IMG/VR virus record: IMGVR_UViG_3300035180_002250
Location: 1 to 64,000 of that record
DNA: 64,000 bases
Direction: 5' to 3' (one strand)
Source: a virus
Below, piece by piece: positions 9,293 to 18,299 of this stretch (positions are counted from its first letter, which is position 1; the number at the start of each line of letters is the position of its first letter). Under the pieces are notes generated by a model. That model did no database searches. It saw only the letters and a list, made by a program, of their open reading frames with translations, and was not told where the DNA came from. Made by a program: the position numbers and the translations under genes.

Positions 9293-9760
9293 TTATTGTG
9301 AAACTACTTCATCCGGATAAGGTGTTGGTTCAGAGAAAGGAATTACTTCGATGTGTAATATTTCATCTTTTTGGGTAGAAGTAATTAACCCCTTTTGTAC
9401 TAAATAATCAATTCCTGAAATAGTATCTGGGTCTTCTAAACTAATAAACTCAGCTAAAGCCATATTTGTATTTAAAACACGTAAAGTTGGATCAGTTGGA
9501 AGTGCATTCTCAATAGCGACTAGTGTATTTAAACCTAATCGTTTTCTAAATTCTAACTTTGATAAGGTAGCAACTCTTCTTGGTTCTGGTTCCCAATAAG
9601 GAATTACAATCCAATCGAATCCTGTCCAATTTGAATGCGGCTCTCCAATAACTTTAGTAAGTGTTGTATTAGTAGGGGCAGTTGGTGTAGATCTATTTAA
9701 TTTTTGTTCCGTTTCCCCATCATAAAATCCACGCCAATCATACTTGTAGTAAATAGTCAT
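9293..9760 (-). CDS. Tail-fibre-adjacent protein, assembly/tail type
   Basis: The 155-residue product starts MTIYYKYDWRGFYDGETEQ. Its C-terminal half has the pattern LRVLNTNMALAEFISLEDPD followed by a GLIT...DEIL helix. This resembles the small proteins next to tail fibres in many phages, with a fibre-assembly or baseplate role. It is the first gene of the leftward block. A GGAG site precedes the start at 9760. The assignment rests on pattern and position. Confidence 0.55.
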   Translation of the reverse strand: MTIYYKYDWRGFYDGETEQKLNRSTPTAPTNTTLTKVIGEPHSNWTGFDWIVIPYWEPEPRRVATLSKLEFRKRLGLNTLVAIENALPTDPTLRVLNTNMALAEFISLEDPDTISGIDYLVQKGLITSTQKDEILHIEVIPFSEPTPYPDEVVSQ

Positions 9761-10251
9761 TTTGATTCTCCTCTAAACTGTGGTTATTTCATACATAATA
9801 TTTCGTTAGCCTAGAAAATAGCATCAAATACCGCATGCAATGTACTATAATTAATTAATTTTATATTAAATATATGCACAATAATAGATTTAAAGTTTAT
9901 TACTATTGGTATAGTATTAAATAATTTTTACCCTGTGGCTACATGTGCATATTTTTTTTAAACTGGGTCCCATAGCACACAAAGTATGTGTCAAAAAATA
10001 CAATCCACATAGAAAAATATCTTATATGTTTGTTATAAGTTATTGCTAATAAGTAATTTTATAACTTATTAAATTTATTACTTTAATTTTATGTATGCTG
10101 TTTAAACGAATTTTGAGGCGATTTGGGAGGGGGTAGGTGGGAGTTAGCTGGATGACACGTTTTATGGTTAAAATTTTTATCTATTGACCTCTCGGGGGGC
10201 CTACGTTGGATTTTTATAGGAGAATTTTACCCAATCCAGGACCAACTGCCC

Positions 10252-10275
10252 ATGCACATGCACATGCACATGCAC
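10252..10275. repeat. Hexanucleotide repeat (ATGCAC)x4
   Basis: Four perfect tandem copies of ATGCAC lie immediately before the GAGTACTT repeat cluster. The unit also reads as GTGCAT on the other strand and contains the palindrome TGCA. It is non-coding. Confidence 0.9.
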
Positions 10276-10276
10276 A

Positions 10277-10345
10277 GGAGTACTTGTTAGAACGCGAGTA
10301 CTTATTATAACGCGAGTATTTTATACTCGCGGGAGTACTTGTTAT
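10277..10345. repeat. Cluster of 18-base GAGTACTTGTTA-type repeats with palindrome
   Basis: Units of roughly 18 bases begin GAGTACTT or GAGTATTT and end in ACGC or CGC. The copies start near 10278, 10297, 10315 and 10333. The third unit is part of the palindrome GCGAGTATTTTATACTCGC. The cluster sits about 100 bases before the gene at 10443 and could be a protein-binding (operator or iteron) array. Confidence 0.7.
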
Positions 10346-10442
10346 ATATATTATAATATAGCGTATCTGTAACTATTTAATTTTATTCATATTATCTTAA
10401 CGATAGTTCCCCTGGATTTCAGGGTAAACCTGGGAGGAAACC

Positions 10443-11195
10443 ATGTTGAAAGTTCAAAAAAAAATTGTAGAATTCTTGCAGATAGTTAAAGAAATCAAGA
10501 GCACTACTGATAACAGATCATTAGAAAATCTATATATAACACTACCATTATTCAGCATGTTGGCTGCAGTTATAGCATCAGAGCAGATTGATGAAATTGA
10601 ATTTTGTAAAAAGATTATAAACTTCACAAAAGACATGTTTAAATCCGAGCATAAAATCTATTCTACTGCAGTAAAACCACGGAGTATAATACTTCTTCGT
10701 AAAGTTCTACCACTGGCCTTAAACATAAACTCCTATAGCACAAAGGTTAACATAGACCCAACCGAGTTTAACCCAGACTACATCATAAAAGATTTGTTAT
10801 TTGGGTTTCCCTATGAACCAATATACCCAAACCGTTGGGACTACCTCCTGACGATGTGGAACGATGTGGAACAGTGTTTAACACCGTTTGCACCATTTAT
10901 AACCTTGCCTTTATGTGACTTTAGTACCATCGTAACCCGCATTGTGTATAAAAGAAATAATCAAATAAATAAAGAGATTATTAAAAACATCAATAAAAAG
11001 ATACATATGAACAAATCAATAATTTTAGAAAACGGATTGTACCATGAATTATCTTGGTTTTTTGAATATTTAACAACCATAATAACAAAGACTATCGCGA
11101 ATTCTAAAAAAACATCCTTGGCAAAATTTTATGACGTTCACCTGAGGATGCTATCTGATACTATGAAAAGTATTATTACACCTAAATCAACATAG
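10443..11195 (+). CDS. Unknown 250-residue protein, isolated between non-coding regions
   Basis: A GGGAGG ribosome site lies seven bases before the ATG, and a short CCCTG-GATTT-CAGGG hairpin precedes that site. The product is probably mostly helical with no signal peptide. The most distinctive segment is PNRWDYLLTMWNDVEQCLTP around residue 140. No family was recognised. It is flanked by repeat-rich non-coding DNA on both sides, so a role tied to that region (replication or regulation) is possible but not shown. Confidence 0.7.
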   Translation: MLKVQKKIVEFLQIVKEIKSTTDNRSLENLYITLPLFSMLAAVIASEQIDEIEFCKKIINFTKDMFKSEHKIYSTAVKPRSIILLRKVLPLALNINSYSTKVNIDPTEFNPDYIIKDLLFGFPYEPIYPNRWDYLLTMWNDVEQCLTPFAPFITLPLCDFSTIVTRIVYKRNNQINKEIIKNINKKIHMNKSIILENGLYHELSWFFEYLTTIITKTIANSKKTSLAKFYDVHLRMLSDTMKSIITPKST

Positions 11196-11504
11196 AATTG
11201 TTATTTTTATATGTCGCTAAATAACGAAATCAACACGCTATTTTAGGGGGTTAAAAAGTGTATAAAAAGTTAACACATGACACCCCCTAAAATCTAATCA
11301 ATAAATTAACTAAGCTAACAAATACATGGGAATTTTTGTTACCAATCTACTAAATGGAGGGTATTTTCTGTTTTTTTCACTGAGGTAAAAAAAGATGGTA
11401 CTAAAAAGGGAAAGAACATTGAAAATCTGTGGGAATTCCAATTTTTTAACTTTGTAACATATTGGGATAATTTACTATTTGAAAATACAATTTTTTCTTC
11501 TCAA

Positions 11505-11597
11505 TTTCATTTCATAGAAATTTAAATTTTCAATTTCTATGAAATGAAAGGCATTTTCCCATTTCATAGATTTAGATCAGGCCAAATTCTATGAAAT
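11505..11597. repeat. Two stacked palindromes built on TTTCATAGAA / TTCTATGAAA
   Basis: An 18-base stem (11505-11522 with 11532-11549, nine-base loop) is perfectly complementary. A second related stem (11561-11573 with 11584-11597) follows directly. All four arms share the core TTTCATAGA or its complement, so this is a fourfold repeated half-site in alternating orientation, a typical layout for a regulator or initiator binding region. Confidence 0.8.
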
Positions 11598-11873
11598 GAA
11601 ATTCTTTATTAGTTTGTGTCTTATTTATATTTTAAATTATTTCAACCTGTTAGAAAATACAACAAATTGTAGGTTTTAACTATATTCCCTTTTTATTATT
11701 CTTTTTTTACCATGTGGTTGGAAAAACTATTTTTTTATATTTAATTTCAATTAGATACCATATAATACATAGTTTTCCTGACAAAATATGGCATTTTTCC
11801 AGTATTTACTAGCTTAAATATGTGTACAAGATTGTATAATACCTATAATTACAGTAAGTTACATTGAATACCC

Positions 11874-12321
11874 AAAACCTGTAATTTGAAATCTGACTTC
11901 AAAAAGTACCCCCCCCCCATAGCGATTTTTTTTTTTCATTTTTCCCACCAAAAACCAAGAATAATGGGGTTTTTGTGAAGCCCCGAAAACACTACATTTG
12001 CGACCTAAGTATCTGAAATTATTAGATATATATATATAAATATATACCTTTAAAATTCGTAAATAATATAATAATAATACCCCCCAAAAATCTAAAAAAC
12101 CCCAGTAAACACTCAAACTGAATTCCACCTCATTTCTGTTACTCTCAGTCGGACCCCATTTACCCATTCCACTGTTTTGCCCATCTACCGGGCCTTCATA
12201 CCCGTTTCCCCCCATTATATATATAATTTGATCTCAGGCACCCCTCCACCCCATTTTGCATTTAATTTTTCCTATAGGGGGGGGGGTATTTTTTGAGGTC
12301 GTTTTTTGGATTACAGGTTTT
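11874..12321. repeat. Imperfect ~50-bp inverted repeat with C10/G10 tracts enclosing ~350 bp
   Basis: The left arm 11874-11922 (AAAACCTGTAATTTG, then TTCAAAAAGTAC10ATAG) is the reverse complement, with few mismatches, of the right arm 12272-12321 (CTATAG10TATTTTTTGAGG, then TTACAGGTTTT). The enclosed DNA is AT-rich with no gene. It could be a cruciform, a miniature transposable element or an RNA hairpin. No target-site duplication was confirmed by eye. Confidence 0.75.
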
Positions 12322-12781
12322 TTATATGATTTTATAATCTACTAATTTAACTAGCTATTCTTTACATTTTAAAAAGTTAACTATCTAATTTTATTCAAGT
12401 ATCTCTACATTTTCCATAAAATAGATGTCATTTTTAATTATCAATAAATTTGATATGTTACATAGTTAACCCTCTCCACCTAAAATAATCGTAATATTTT
12501 ACATAAGGTTCCAAGTTTAACAATAAAATGTACTTTATTTTTCCTGGTATTTTATTAGTGTTTTCAAGAATTACACAAATTATACAAAAAATGAATATCC
12601 ACCAAATTCAAAAAATAAAAAGTCATGAAATGACGCTCACCATTTCATTTCCACCAAATTAAAAATCTCAAAATCTATTTTTCGTCATAACCAGCCCCTG
12701 AAGTACAATTTTTATTATTATTATTATCCATAATTGCTGTCATTAACTCGCTATCCTACTAATTTTATTATTAATTTTTTA

Positions 12782-12803
12782 AAAATGAATGATCATTCAT
12801 TTT
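12782..12803. repeat. Perfect 22-bp palindrome AAAATGAATGA/TCATTCATTTT
   Basis: The sequence is an uninterrupted perfect dyad with centre between 12792 and 12793. Spacer-free dyads of this length are typical of dimeric repressor or initiator sites. No gene is adjacent. Confidence 0.85.
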
Positions 12804-12911
12804 ATGTATTTACTGGCTTCTATAATTTTTACTACTCTATAACAGTGGTGTCTAAAATCTTATTTACGTAATATTGTGTTTTTTCGTAGTAATTGATAAC
12901 AATCTACTGGT

Positions 12912-13023
12912 GCAAAAATGCGACTCACCGGTATATACTGCCAAAAAAATAAGTGAGTACTGAAACTACTATATGTATTTTGTCGCAAAAATGCGACTCA
13001 ATAGTATATACTACCAAAAAAAT
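12912..13023. repeat. 39-bp direct repeat, two copies 73 bp apart
   Basis: Copies at 12912-12950 and 12985-13023 share GCAAAAATGCGACTCA, then GTATATACT-x-CCAAAAAAAT, with four mismatches. Both are non-coding. They could be protein-binding sites or promoter duplicates; nothing downstream is an obvious target. Confidence 0.85.
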
Positions 13024-13390
13024 TAAAATAGTACTACCAATTCCAAAATTGTACCACGTGTTATTTTTAACAATGAGACACTTTTAACAAAAATGATACA
13101 CTACTACGTGATACCTTTGTCAGAAATTTTTATGTTTTTCATGTTACAAACACCAATGGAACTGCACTTAATCCCACCCAAGAGTTCACAATGAACCCCC
13201 TTCATTAATCCTACACTAATTCACTTAATATCACTCCTTCACTTTTTTGAACTAATGATAAATTCATACTATGAATAACATACACAACTTGAACTAAATT
13301 CAACTATAATAATTCTATTCATTTAATTTAAACACTATGACCTAAAAATATATCAAATAACTCAAAAATACCTTAATTACTACCTCCCCA

Positions 13391-13460
13391 CGTAGTCCCA
13401 CATTGTAAAACATAGTCCTATCTTATAAAACATAGCCTCACCTTCTAAAACATACTCCCA
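13391..13460. repeat. Degenerate ~20-bp tandem repeat (AAAACATAGTCC-type)
   Basis: Three to four degenerate units ending in TAAAACATA(G/C) followed by a C-rich part (TCCCAC, TCCTAT, CCTCAC, CTCCCACA) lie in tandem. It is part of the repeat-rich non-coding block. Confidence 0.6.
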
Positions 13461-13554
13461 CACCTAAAATTAAGTAAATATCAACACCCCAACCAAAGGA
13501 TTACTTAAAAAAGCCCAAACTCCCCCTCAAATTTTCTGACAATCCTGGTATCCA

Positions 13555-13617
13555 CCGGTAGAACGTAGTTAGAACCCGGTAGAACGTAGTTAGAATCCGG
13601 TAGAACCAAGTTCAACG
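13555..13617. repeat. 21-bp tandem repeat CCGGTAGAACGTAGTTAGAA, three units
   Basis: Two near-identical units (13555-13575, 13576-13596) and a third diverged unit (13597-13617) lie in tandem. They contain GTAGAACGTAGTTAGAAC. Non-coding. Confidence 0.85.
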
Positions 13618-13713
13618 TAGCTTTTATTTGTACCCCATGTACCCCAACATCTAAATTTTTTATTAACTTCTCCCTAAAAGGTGCACACTATCAAATATAC
13701 TTCTATTTGCTTG

Positions 13714-13840
13714 GGTTCAAACATAGTACTACTTTGTACTGCACCTGGTTCAAACATAGTACTACTTTGTACTGTACTTGGTTCAAACATATCACTACTT
13801 TGTATCACACTCTGTTCAAACATATCACTACTATATTTCA
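13714..13840. repeat. 33-bp tandem repeat GGTTCAAACATAGTACTACTT, four units
   Basis: Units start at 13714, 13747, 13780 and 13813 with an exact 33-base period. The first two are nearly identical and the last two share CATATCACTACT. The 33-base spacing is close to three helical turns, so bound proteins would align on one DNA face. This array is the closest repeat to the Ubl gene at 14107. Confidence 0.85.
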
Positions 13841-14106
13841 AAAAATAAAGGTTTTTGTGTTATAACCTATTAGAATGTTGTGAGTTTAGGTTATTACCCA
13901 TCACAACATTTTCACATATAGCACCGTACCAGGTGCACCCTCTCATTAACTTGGCCAACTATTATCTACCTGGTGGGGTACACGATACGGCTGGCCAATT
14001 TATTTTAATAAAAAAGGGTAAAAGCAAATTAAAAAGAAGTGTATTGGTGTAAACAGTATTTTTATTAGTAGGGTAAACCAACAAACCAAAAATAGGAGAA
14101 CGGATC

Positions 14107-14322
14107 ATGGCACTTTGCAAAGTAACGGTAACAAGTATTGATGGTAAAACGTCGCATATGGCACTGGGCGGCGGGGCTACATTGGGTGATCTTATGGATG
14201 ATTTGGGAATTTCTCCGTCTACCACGCAAGCCCTGGTAGATGGTGAGGTAACGGATGCTGATACAGAACTTTGGGATGGGGCTAATGTTTCATTTAAGAC
14301 TCTCAAGTCAACGAATGGATAA
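14107..14322 (+). CDS. Ubiquitin-like beta-grasp protein (ThiS/MoaD/PRTRC-C type)
   Basis: The 71-residue product fits the ThiS/MoaD/ubiquitin-like fold by pattern: VTVTSIDGK (strand-turn), GGGATLGDLMDDLGIS (strand into helix), then ALVDGEVTDADTELWDGANV and SFKTLKSTNG. It ends in a bare Gly (Gly71), where E1 enzymes act on this superfamily. The ending is NG rather than GG; as far as I recall, PRTRC protein C also ends in a single Gly. AGGAG precedes the start. A strong terminator follows it, and E2-like, JAB and E1 genes lie downstream. It is the likely modifier of the cassette. Confidence 0.75.
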   Translation: MALCKVTVTSIDGKTSHMALGGGATLGDLMDDLGISPSTTQALVDGEVTDADTELWDGANVSFKTLKSTNG

Positions 14323-14363
14323 CTTGAGAGTAAAATAAAAATCGGCTATGTGAACGCACAATA

Positions 14364-14406
14364 GGGTAGGACTAAGCCACCACTTAGTTCTACCCTTATT
14401 TTTTTA
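14364..14406 (+). terminator. Rho-independent terminator after the Ubl gene
   Basis: GGGTAGGACTAAG (14364-14376) pairs with CTTAGTTCTACCC (14383-14395), giving a 13-bp stem with one G-U pair and a six-base loop, followed by TTATTTTTTT. It sits between the Ubl gene and the rest of the cassette. Most transcripts would then stop after the small modifier gene, giving it higher expression than the enzymes. Confidence 0.9.
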
Positions 14407-14485
14407 GCAATCTATTAGTATCCAATAGTAAACTGTGCATGCATCACATAAAATGTAAATAAAATATAAAATAAGGAAAACGCTA

Positions 14486-16492
14486 ATGAGTAAAGAAGAA
14501 TATTTGTCTATACAAGAGGTTCTTACACAGATGTCTGGTGTTGAACACCCAATTATCCAGACACAGCAAACACTCCCTAAAGAGGATATTACCTATGTAG
14601 CAAAATTATTATCCAGTGGGGATACAGATAGCATTATGAATTTAATTGATTTTATACATGCTCATCCAAAATATAATGAGAGTGTTGTGGCTGCTGGGAA
14701 CGTAGCATATAACTATTATGATTCAATATATTCTAATAAAGCGACTGAAATTAAGAATGCAAGTTCACTTAAAGACAAAAAATATGTATGGTATATCACC
14801 AATGGTTCTAAGAATTTGATTAATGCATACCAGCCATTTGCAATGGCTTTTATCCCGACAACACTTTATCTAAACAAGTATTTTACCGAGGTTAATACTC
14901 ATGAATATATAATTAAACTTTATCTGCAATCATTTATAAAGATTTTACTTACATCGAAAGTAGTAACACGCACTAATAATGGGTATGAGTTAGCATCCAA
15001 CGGACAAGAGTTTAAAACAGTAATGGATATTCTTATGAGTAATCCATTATCAGCATATTATATTTTTGGTAGGATAACTTATAATAAGAATGAATATATA
15101 CCCTATGGGACAGACTCTATATTCAATCCAATACTGAAAATTATAAATTATGAAGTAACAGGTAGTTCCTCTAGTGCCTCTAGTGATTCTAGTGCCTCAA
15201 CAGAGTTTACGATAGACAAACATATTCACCAAATAAACAAGTATCTATTAACTAAGTATAATACAGTGTTAGATATATTATTTAACACAAATAGTAGTAA
15301 GACTATTAACTTTAGTGAGTTTATAGCAGTGTGGATGCTGTCAAAACCGAATGTAAATTATATAGAACTTTCAAATACAACACTTTTACTAAATTATTTG
15401 TATAAAATGTTGCATGTATTCAGCTCTTATAATTTTACAAATAAGGACCTTACTAATAATTTTGATAGTAATACTAATAATAATACAAGGTTTTTATCTG
15501 ACTATTTACTTAAAATAGAAAAGCTGATTACCCCACTAGAAGCAGATATGTGTATTACAGGACTGTTTTGCCCTGTACCTATACGAAGTGAGGTGTCAAG
15601 CAACTCGACAGTGAGTGTAGGTGTACCTAATGGACAAATTTTCACAGGTGAAATTAAAACCAAGTCAAATAAGTGCTTTGCTGGGATTATACCATTATAC
15701 ACATATTACTTAGTATCTACAGGGATTTATTGTAACAGTCTGTTAGCTAATTGGGTATCGCTGACTAGAAAGAAAACAGAAGAGGAGGTTAATAAACAAG
15801 TTAAAGAGCAGTTTGGTAATTTGTTTATTACAAATATATTTTGTGTTCAAAGTACCAATATAAACCCTATATATAAGGATCAATCAAATGTAAGTGCATT
15901 CGATTCTGGGAAATATGCATTTACATATATTTTTGAGAGATTCAAAGGTCTTCCTGTTCTAATATTAACTTTCATGAACTCGTATAAACCAAGTCTCCCG
16001 ATGTTTCTGGTGCAGACGGAAGATAAACGTATAGCCTTTTGGGTTCCACAGCATAAACAAGTTATTAACTTCATTTTAAACTACTGCAACCACAAGATAA
16101 ATAATTATTCCATATTAAACACTGTTGATGACAATATAGTTAATTTTGTAACTAATCCATCAAAAATTAATTTTGAGATAATGCTTGGGGTAATAACAGA
16201 TACTACAAATATAATTACTGATAATACAGAAATAGCTATAGATAAGATAAATCCAAGTTTGTTAATAAGCATCAACTCAGGAAATTATGTATTACCCTTG
16301 GGTTTCTCCCAGTTGATCGAGGAGAACATCGATGGCAGGAAGTTGTTGGGAATGGAAGTTGAGAAAGAAGTATCCCCAACTGATCTTGGGTGCTTGTTAA
16401 CCTTGAGATTAAACATGGATATGGAAGTTTACTCAAAAAATGGTAAAGTAATTCAAAGTATTATACCAAGTAGATTGGAGACACAACAATGA
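14486..16492 (+). CDS. Unknown 668-residue protein of the Ubl cassette
   Basis: The gene sits between the Ubl and E2-like genes and overlaps the next one by four bases (ATGA), so it is co-translated with the cassette. The product is large, Asn/Tyr-rich and without signal peptide. A Ser-rich linker (about residues 230-243) separates an N-terminal helical half from a C-terminal half containing GVPNGQIFTGEIKTK and VPIRSEV. No catalytic motif was recognised. In PRTRC cassettes a protein of unknown function (protein F) usually occupies this relative position, so it may be its counterpart. That is positional inference only. Confidence 0.7.
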   Translation: MSKEEYLSIQEVLTQMSGVEHPIIQTQQTLPKEDITYVAKLLSSGDTDSIMNLIDFIHAHPKYNESVVAAGNVAYNYYDSIYSNKATEIKNASSLKDKKYVWYITNGSKNLINAYQPFAMAFIPTTLYLNKYFTEVNTHEYIIKLYLQSFIKILLTSKVVTRTNNGYELASNGQEFKTVMDILMSNPLSAYYIFGRITYNKNEYIPYGTDSIFNPILKIINYEVTGSSSSASSDSSASTEFTIDKHIHQINKYLLTKYNTVLDILFNTNSSKTINFSEFIAVWMLSKPNVNYIELSNTTLLLNYLYKMLHVFSSYNFTNKDLTNNFDSNTNNNTRFLSDYLLKIEKLITPLEADMCITGLFCPVPIRSEVSSNSTVSVGVPNGQIFTGEIKTKSNKCFAGIIPLYTYYLVSTGIYCNSLLANWVSLTRKKTEEEVNKQVKEQFGNLFITNIFCVQSTNINPIYKDQSNVSAFDSGKYAFTYIFERFKGLPVLILTFMNSYKPSLPMFLVQTEDKRIAFWVPQHKQVINFILNYCNHKINNYSILNTVDDNIVNFVTNPSKINFEIMLGVITDTTNIITDNTEIAIDKINPSLLISINSGNYVLPLGFSQLIEENIDGRKLLGMEVEKEVSPTDLGCLLTLRLNMDMEVYSKNGKVIQSIIPSRLETQQ

Positions 16493-18261
16493 GTACAATT
16501 AAAATTAATACAATAAATAATACATTCGAGGTTTTAAATAATATTTTCTATCCAGGAATTTCAGAAAATAATATTAAAGATTCCTTACAGGAGGCGTATA
16601 ATAAATATCTGCAATTACTTACAGAGTACCAGAATTCTATGGTGAACAAGAATACATGCTTTTCAAAAGTTTTAGTGTCAAATATGTTAAGCAACTTTGG
16701 ATATCCTGCAACATTTTCAAATTCTAATGGAGCTTTGCATATTCTGTTAGACAAATATCCAATCAGATTAAACTCAGTAAAGAATATGCCAAACATCTCG
16801 GAAAAAAATAAAAACAACAACAAACTTCAATATTATTGGATCACACCAAAGGCATTTACTATGGAGTTGTTGATGGATAGCACACAGATTATTCTAAATA
16901 ATCGTACTGGTGCTAATGAAGGCACAACAACCACTGTAGCATCTACACTGGGTACACTGCTTAACGATGGTGTACCTTGTAATATACTGTTGTTCAAAAA
17001 CCCTTTGTTACACAACCATGTGTCAACAGAGCAAAACAGTATAAAGTATAATATATCGAAGATCAACAACACAGCAAATATATGTGTTGGTACACATAAG
17101 TTTCTTAATGGGTATGGTTCAATTTTTACTACTGCGACTAATGCTACTAATGATACTAAATGGATCGTATCCAAGAGTACACCAAATGAAATCGTAACTA
17201 ATTTTTTCTATGATTTCTTTGATTGGATACAAACAGTTACCTTCGATGATTGTTATAGGTACAATTATTTTAATCAAATTACCTTATATAATCGAGAAAC
17301 AACAAATAATCTTATAAGTGAAATGGTACCAACTATATACGATGGAAACCCTTTAATATATGAAGGACGCTGTTTCCACGGACGAGGTTACACTGAAAGA
17401 TATTTTACTTTGTGTAATGATCTTATCACTACAATAACAGGGCTCCACCGAGTATTAAAAGAGTCCTACAGAGAAGTAAACGATGTAGTAAATGGGTATA
17501 TCAAACAAACAGATACAAACACATACACAGACACAAACACAGCCACAGATACAGACACATCTATTAACGATGAAGATAAAGAAACATTTTTAATTAAAAG
17601 TAGTAGTAGTGGCGAGGCAACAGGTGAATCTGTAGAAAGTGGACGTAAAAAAATTTATGAGATAGTAGATTCTGTAATAAAAAGAATCTATAAAACTCAA
17701 GCACAATTTGAAGACCAATATGCAAAGGATATCATATATAATGTAACCGAAATAACTGAAAAAATTAATACGCTGTTTTACCATCAGCAATGCTTATTTG
17801 AAGATAAATATAAGTTTGCTCATGCAGGTTGTGTAGCTGCATCAGAAAACATGAAGGAAGTGTCACGAGTTTTATCTGATATAGGGATAATTAATAAGTA
17901 TAATACCAGTTTTAGCCATATGGAGAGGGAATGTAAGCTGTTTAGTACTTGGGATATTTTACATCAATTAGCCTCTTGGTTATGCTTGGTATACCTGAAT
18001 TTGATGGCGGAACTTCTGTATTTTAATGCGTATCGGTGGAGTTTTGATATTATTGGTGTACGGTATGATACGGAAGAAGTCGTATATAAATCGGGAAGTA
18101 ATTTTGCAGTACCAACTGGTAACCCATTGTTCACATTTATTAATTATACTAGGCACCACACAGAATCGTATAATGGTAGTTATTTAAATCCATATACGTT
18201 AAATGATATTAAATATATTCTGGATATACATGAGTTTTTCTCAAAGTATTTTGTAATTTAA
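16489..18261 (+). CDS. Candidate E2-like conjugating protein of the Ubl cassette
   Basis: The 590-residue product starts inside the stop of the preceding gene (ATGA). Residues about 175-215 (FKNPLLHNHV, then NNTANICVGTHKF) resemble the core of prokaryotic E2 family D / PRTRC protein B. There an Asn-containing strand is followed by IC-x-G with the catalytic Cys, here Cys199. A second Cys, Cys295 in NPLIYEGRCFHG, also resembles an E2 active-site context. A Thr/Asp repeat linker (TDTNTYTDTNTATDTDTS) follows at about residue 345. The C-terminal 200 residues are unassigned. The E2 call is based on motif and order, not on overall similarity. Confidence 0.5.
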   Translation: MSTIKINTINNTFEVLNNIFYPGISENNIKDSLQEAYNKYLQLLTEYQNSMVNKNTCFSKVLVSNMLSNFGYPATFSNSNGALHILLDKYPIRLNSVKNMPNISEKNKNNNKLQYYWITPKAFTMELLMDSTQIILNNRTGANEGTTTTVASTLGTLLNDGVPCNILLFKNPLLHNHVSTEQNSIKYNISKINNTANICVGTHKFLNGYGSIFTTATNATNDTKWIVSKSTPNEIVTNFFYDFFDWIQTVTFDDCYRYNYFNQITLYNRETTNNLISEMVPTIYDGNPLIYEGRCFHGRGYTERYFTLCNDLITTITGLHRVLKESYREVNDVVNGYIKQTDTNTYTDTNTATDTDTSINDEDKETFLIKSSSSGEATGESVESGRKKIYEIVDSVIKRIYKTQAQFEDQYAKDIIYNVTEITEKINTLFYHQQCLFEDKYKFAHAGCVAASENMKEVSRVLSDIGIINKYNTSFSHMERECKLFSTWDILHQLASWLCLVYLNLMAELLYFNAYRWSFDIIGVRYDTEEVVYKSGSNFAVPTGNPLFTFINYTRHHTESYNGSYLNPYTLNDIKYILDIHEFFSKYFVI

Positions 18262-18299
18262 TATAACTTATTCAGAACATGAATAAAAGGAGCAACCCA

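Larger units (their letters stand above)
9761..10442. other. Intergenic region between divergent gene blocks, repeat-bearing
   Basis: About 680 bases separate the leftward late block from the rightward gene at 10443. It is very AT-rich except for a G-rich patch near 10120-10200, a hexamer microsatellite (10252-10275) and an 18-base repeat cluster (10277-10345). No convincing open frame is present. Divergent promoters and possibly an origin or operator are expected here by position, but none can be named from the sequence. Confidence 0.6.
11196..14106. other. 2.9-kb non-coding, repeat-rich AT region
   Basis: No credible gene was seen on either strand. The only longer frames (minus 11859-12215, plus 13855-14052) are low-complexity or lack support. 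The region contains several different direct and inverted repeat families, long homopolymers (ten C near 11909, ten G near 12277) and very low GC. Such a long gene-free block is unusual in a phage. An origin, a packaging or partition region, or a decayed segment are all possible. Confidence 0.75.

Noticed and set aside
10252-10345. CRISPR array
   Set aside because: The repeats are 6 and about 18 bases with almost no spacers and no cas genes nearby; no other repeat-spacer array was seen in the window.
11859-12215. 118-residue minus-strand ORF in the non-coding block
   Set aside because: It is built from the C10 tract and low-complexity AT DNA, has no ribosome site and no neighbours, and sits inside the large inverted repeat.
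13855-14052. 65-residue plus-strand ORF just before the Ubl gene
   Set aside because: No ribosome site, no recognisable pattern, and it runs through repeat-flanked leader DNA; more likely untranslated leader of the Ubl gene.
9761-14106. tRNA gene cluster
   Set aside because: No cloverleaf with a GGTTCRA-type T arm and CCA-accepting stem was found by eye here or elsewhere in the window.
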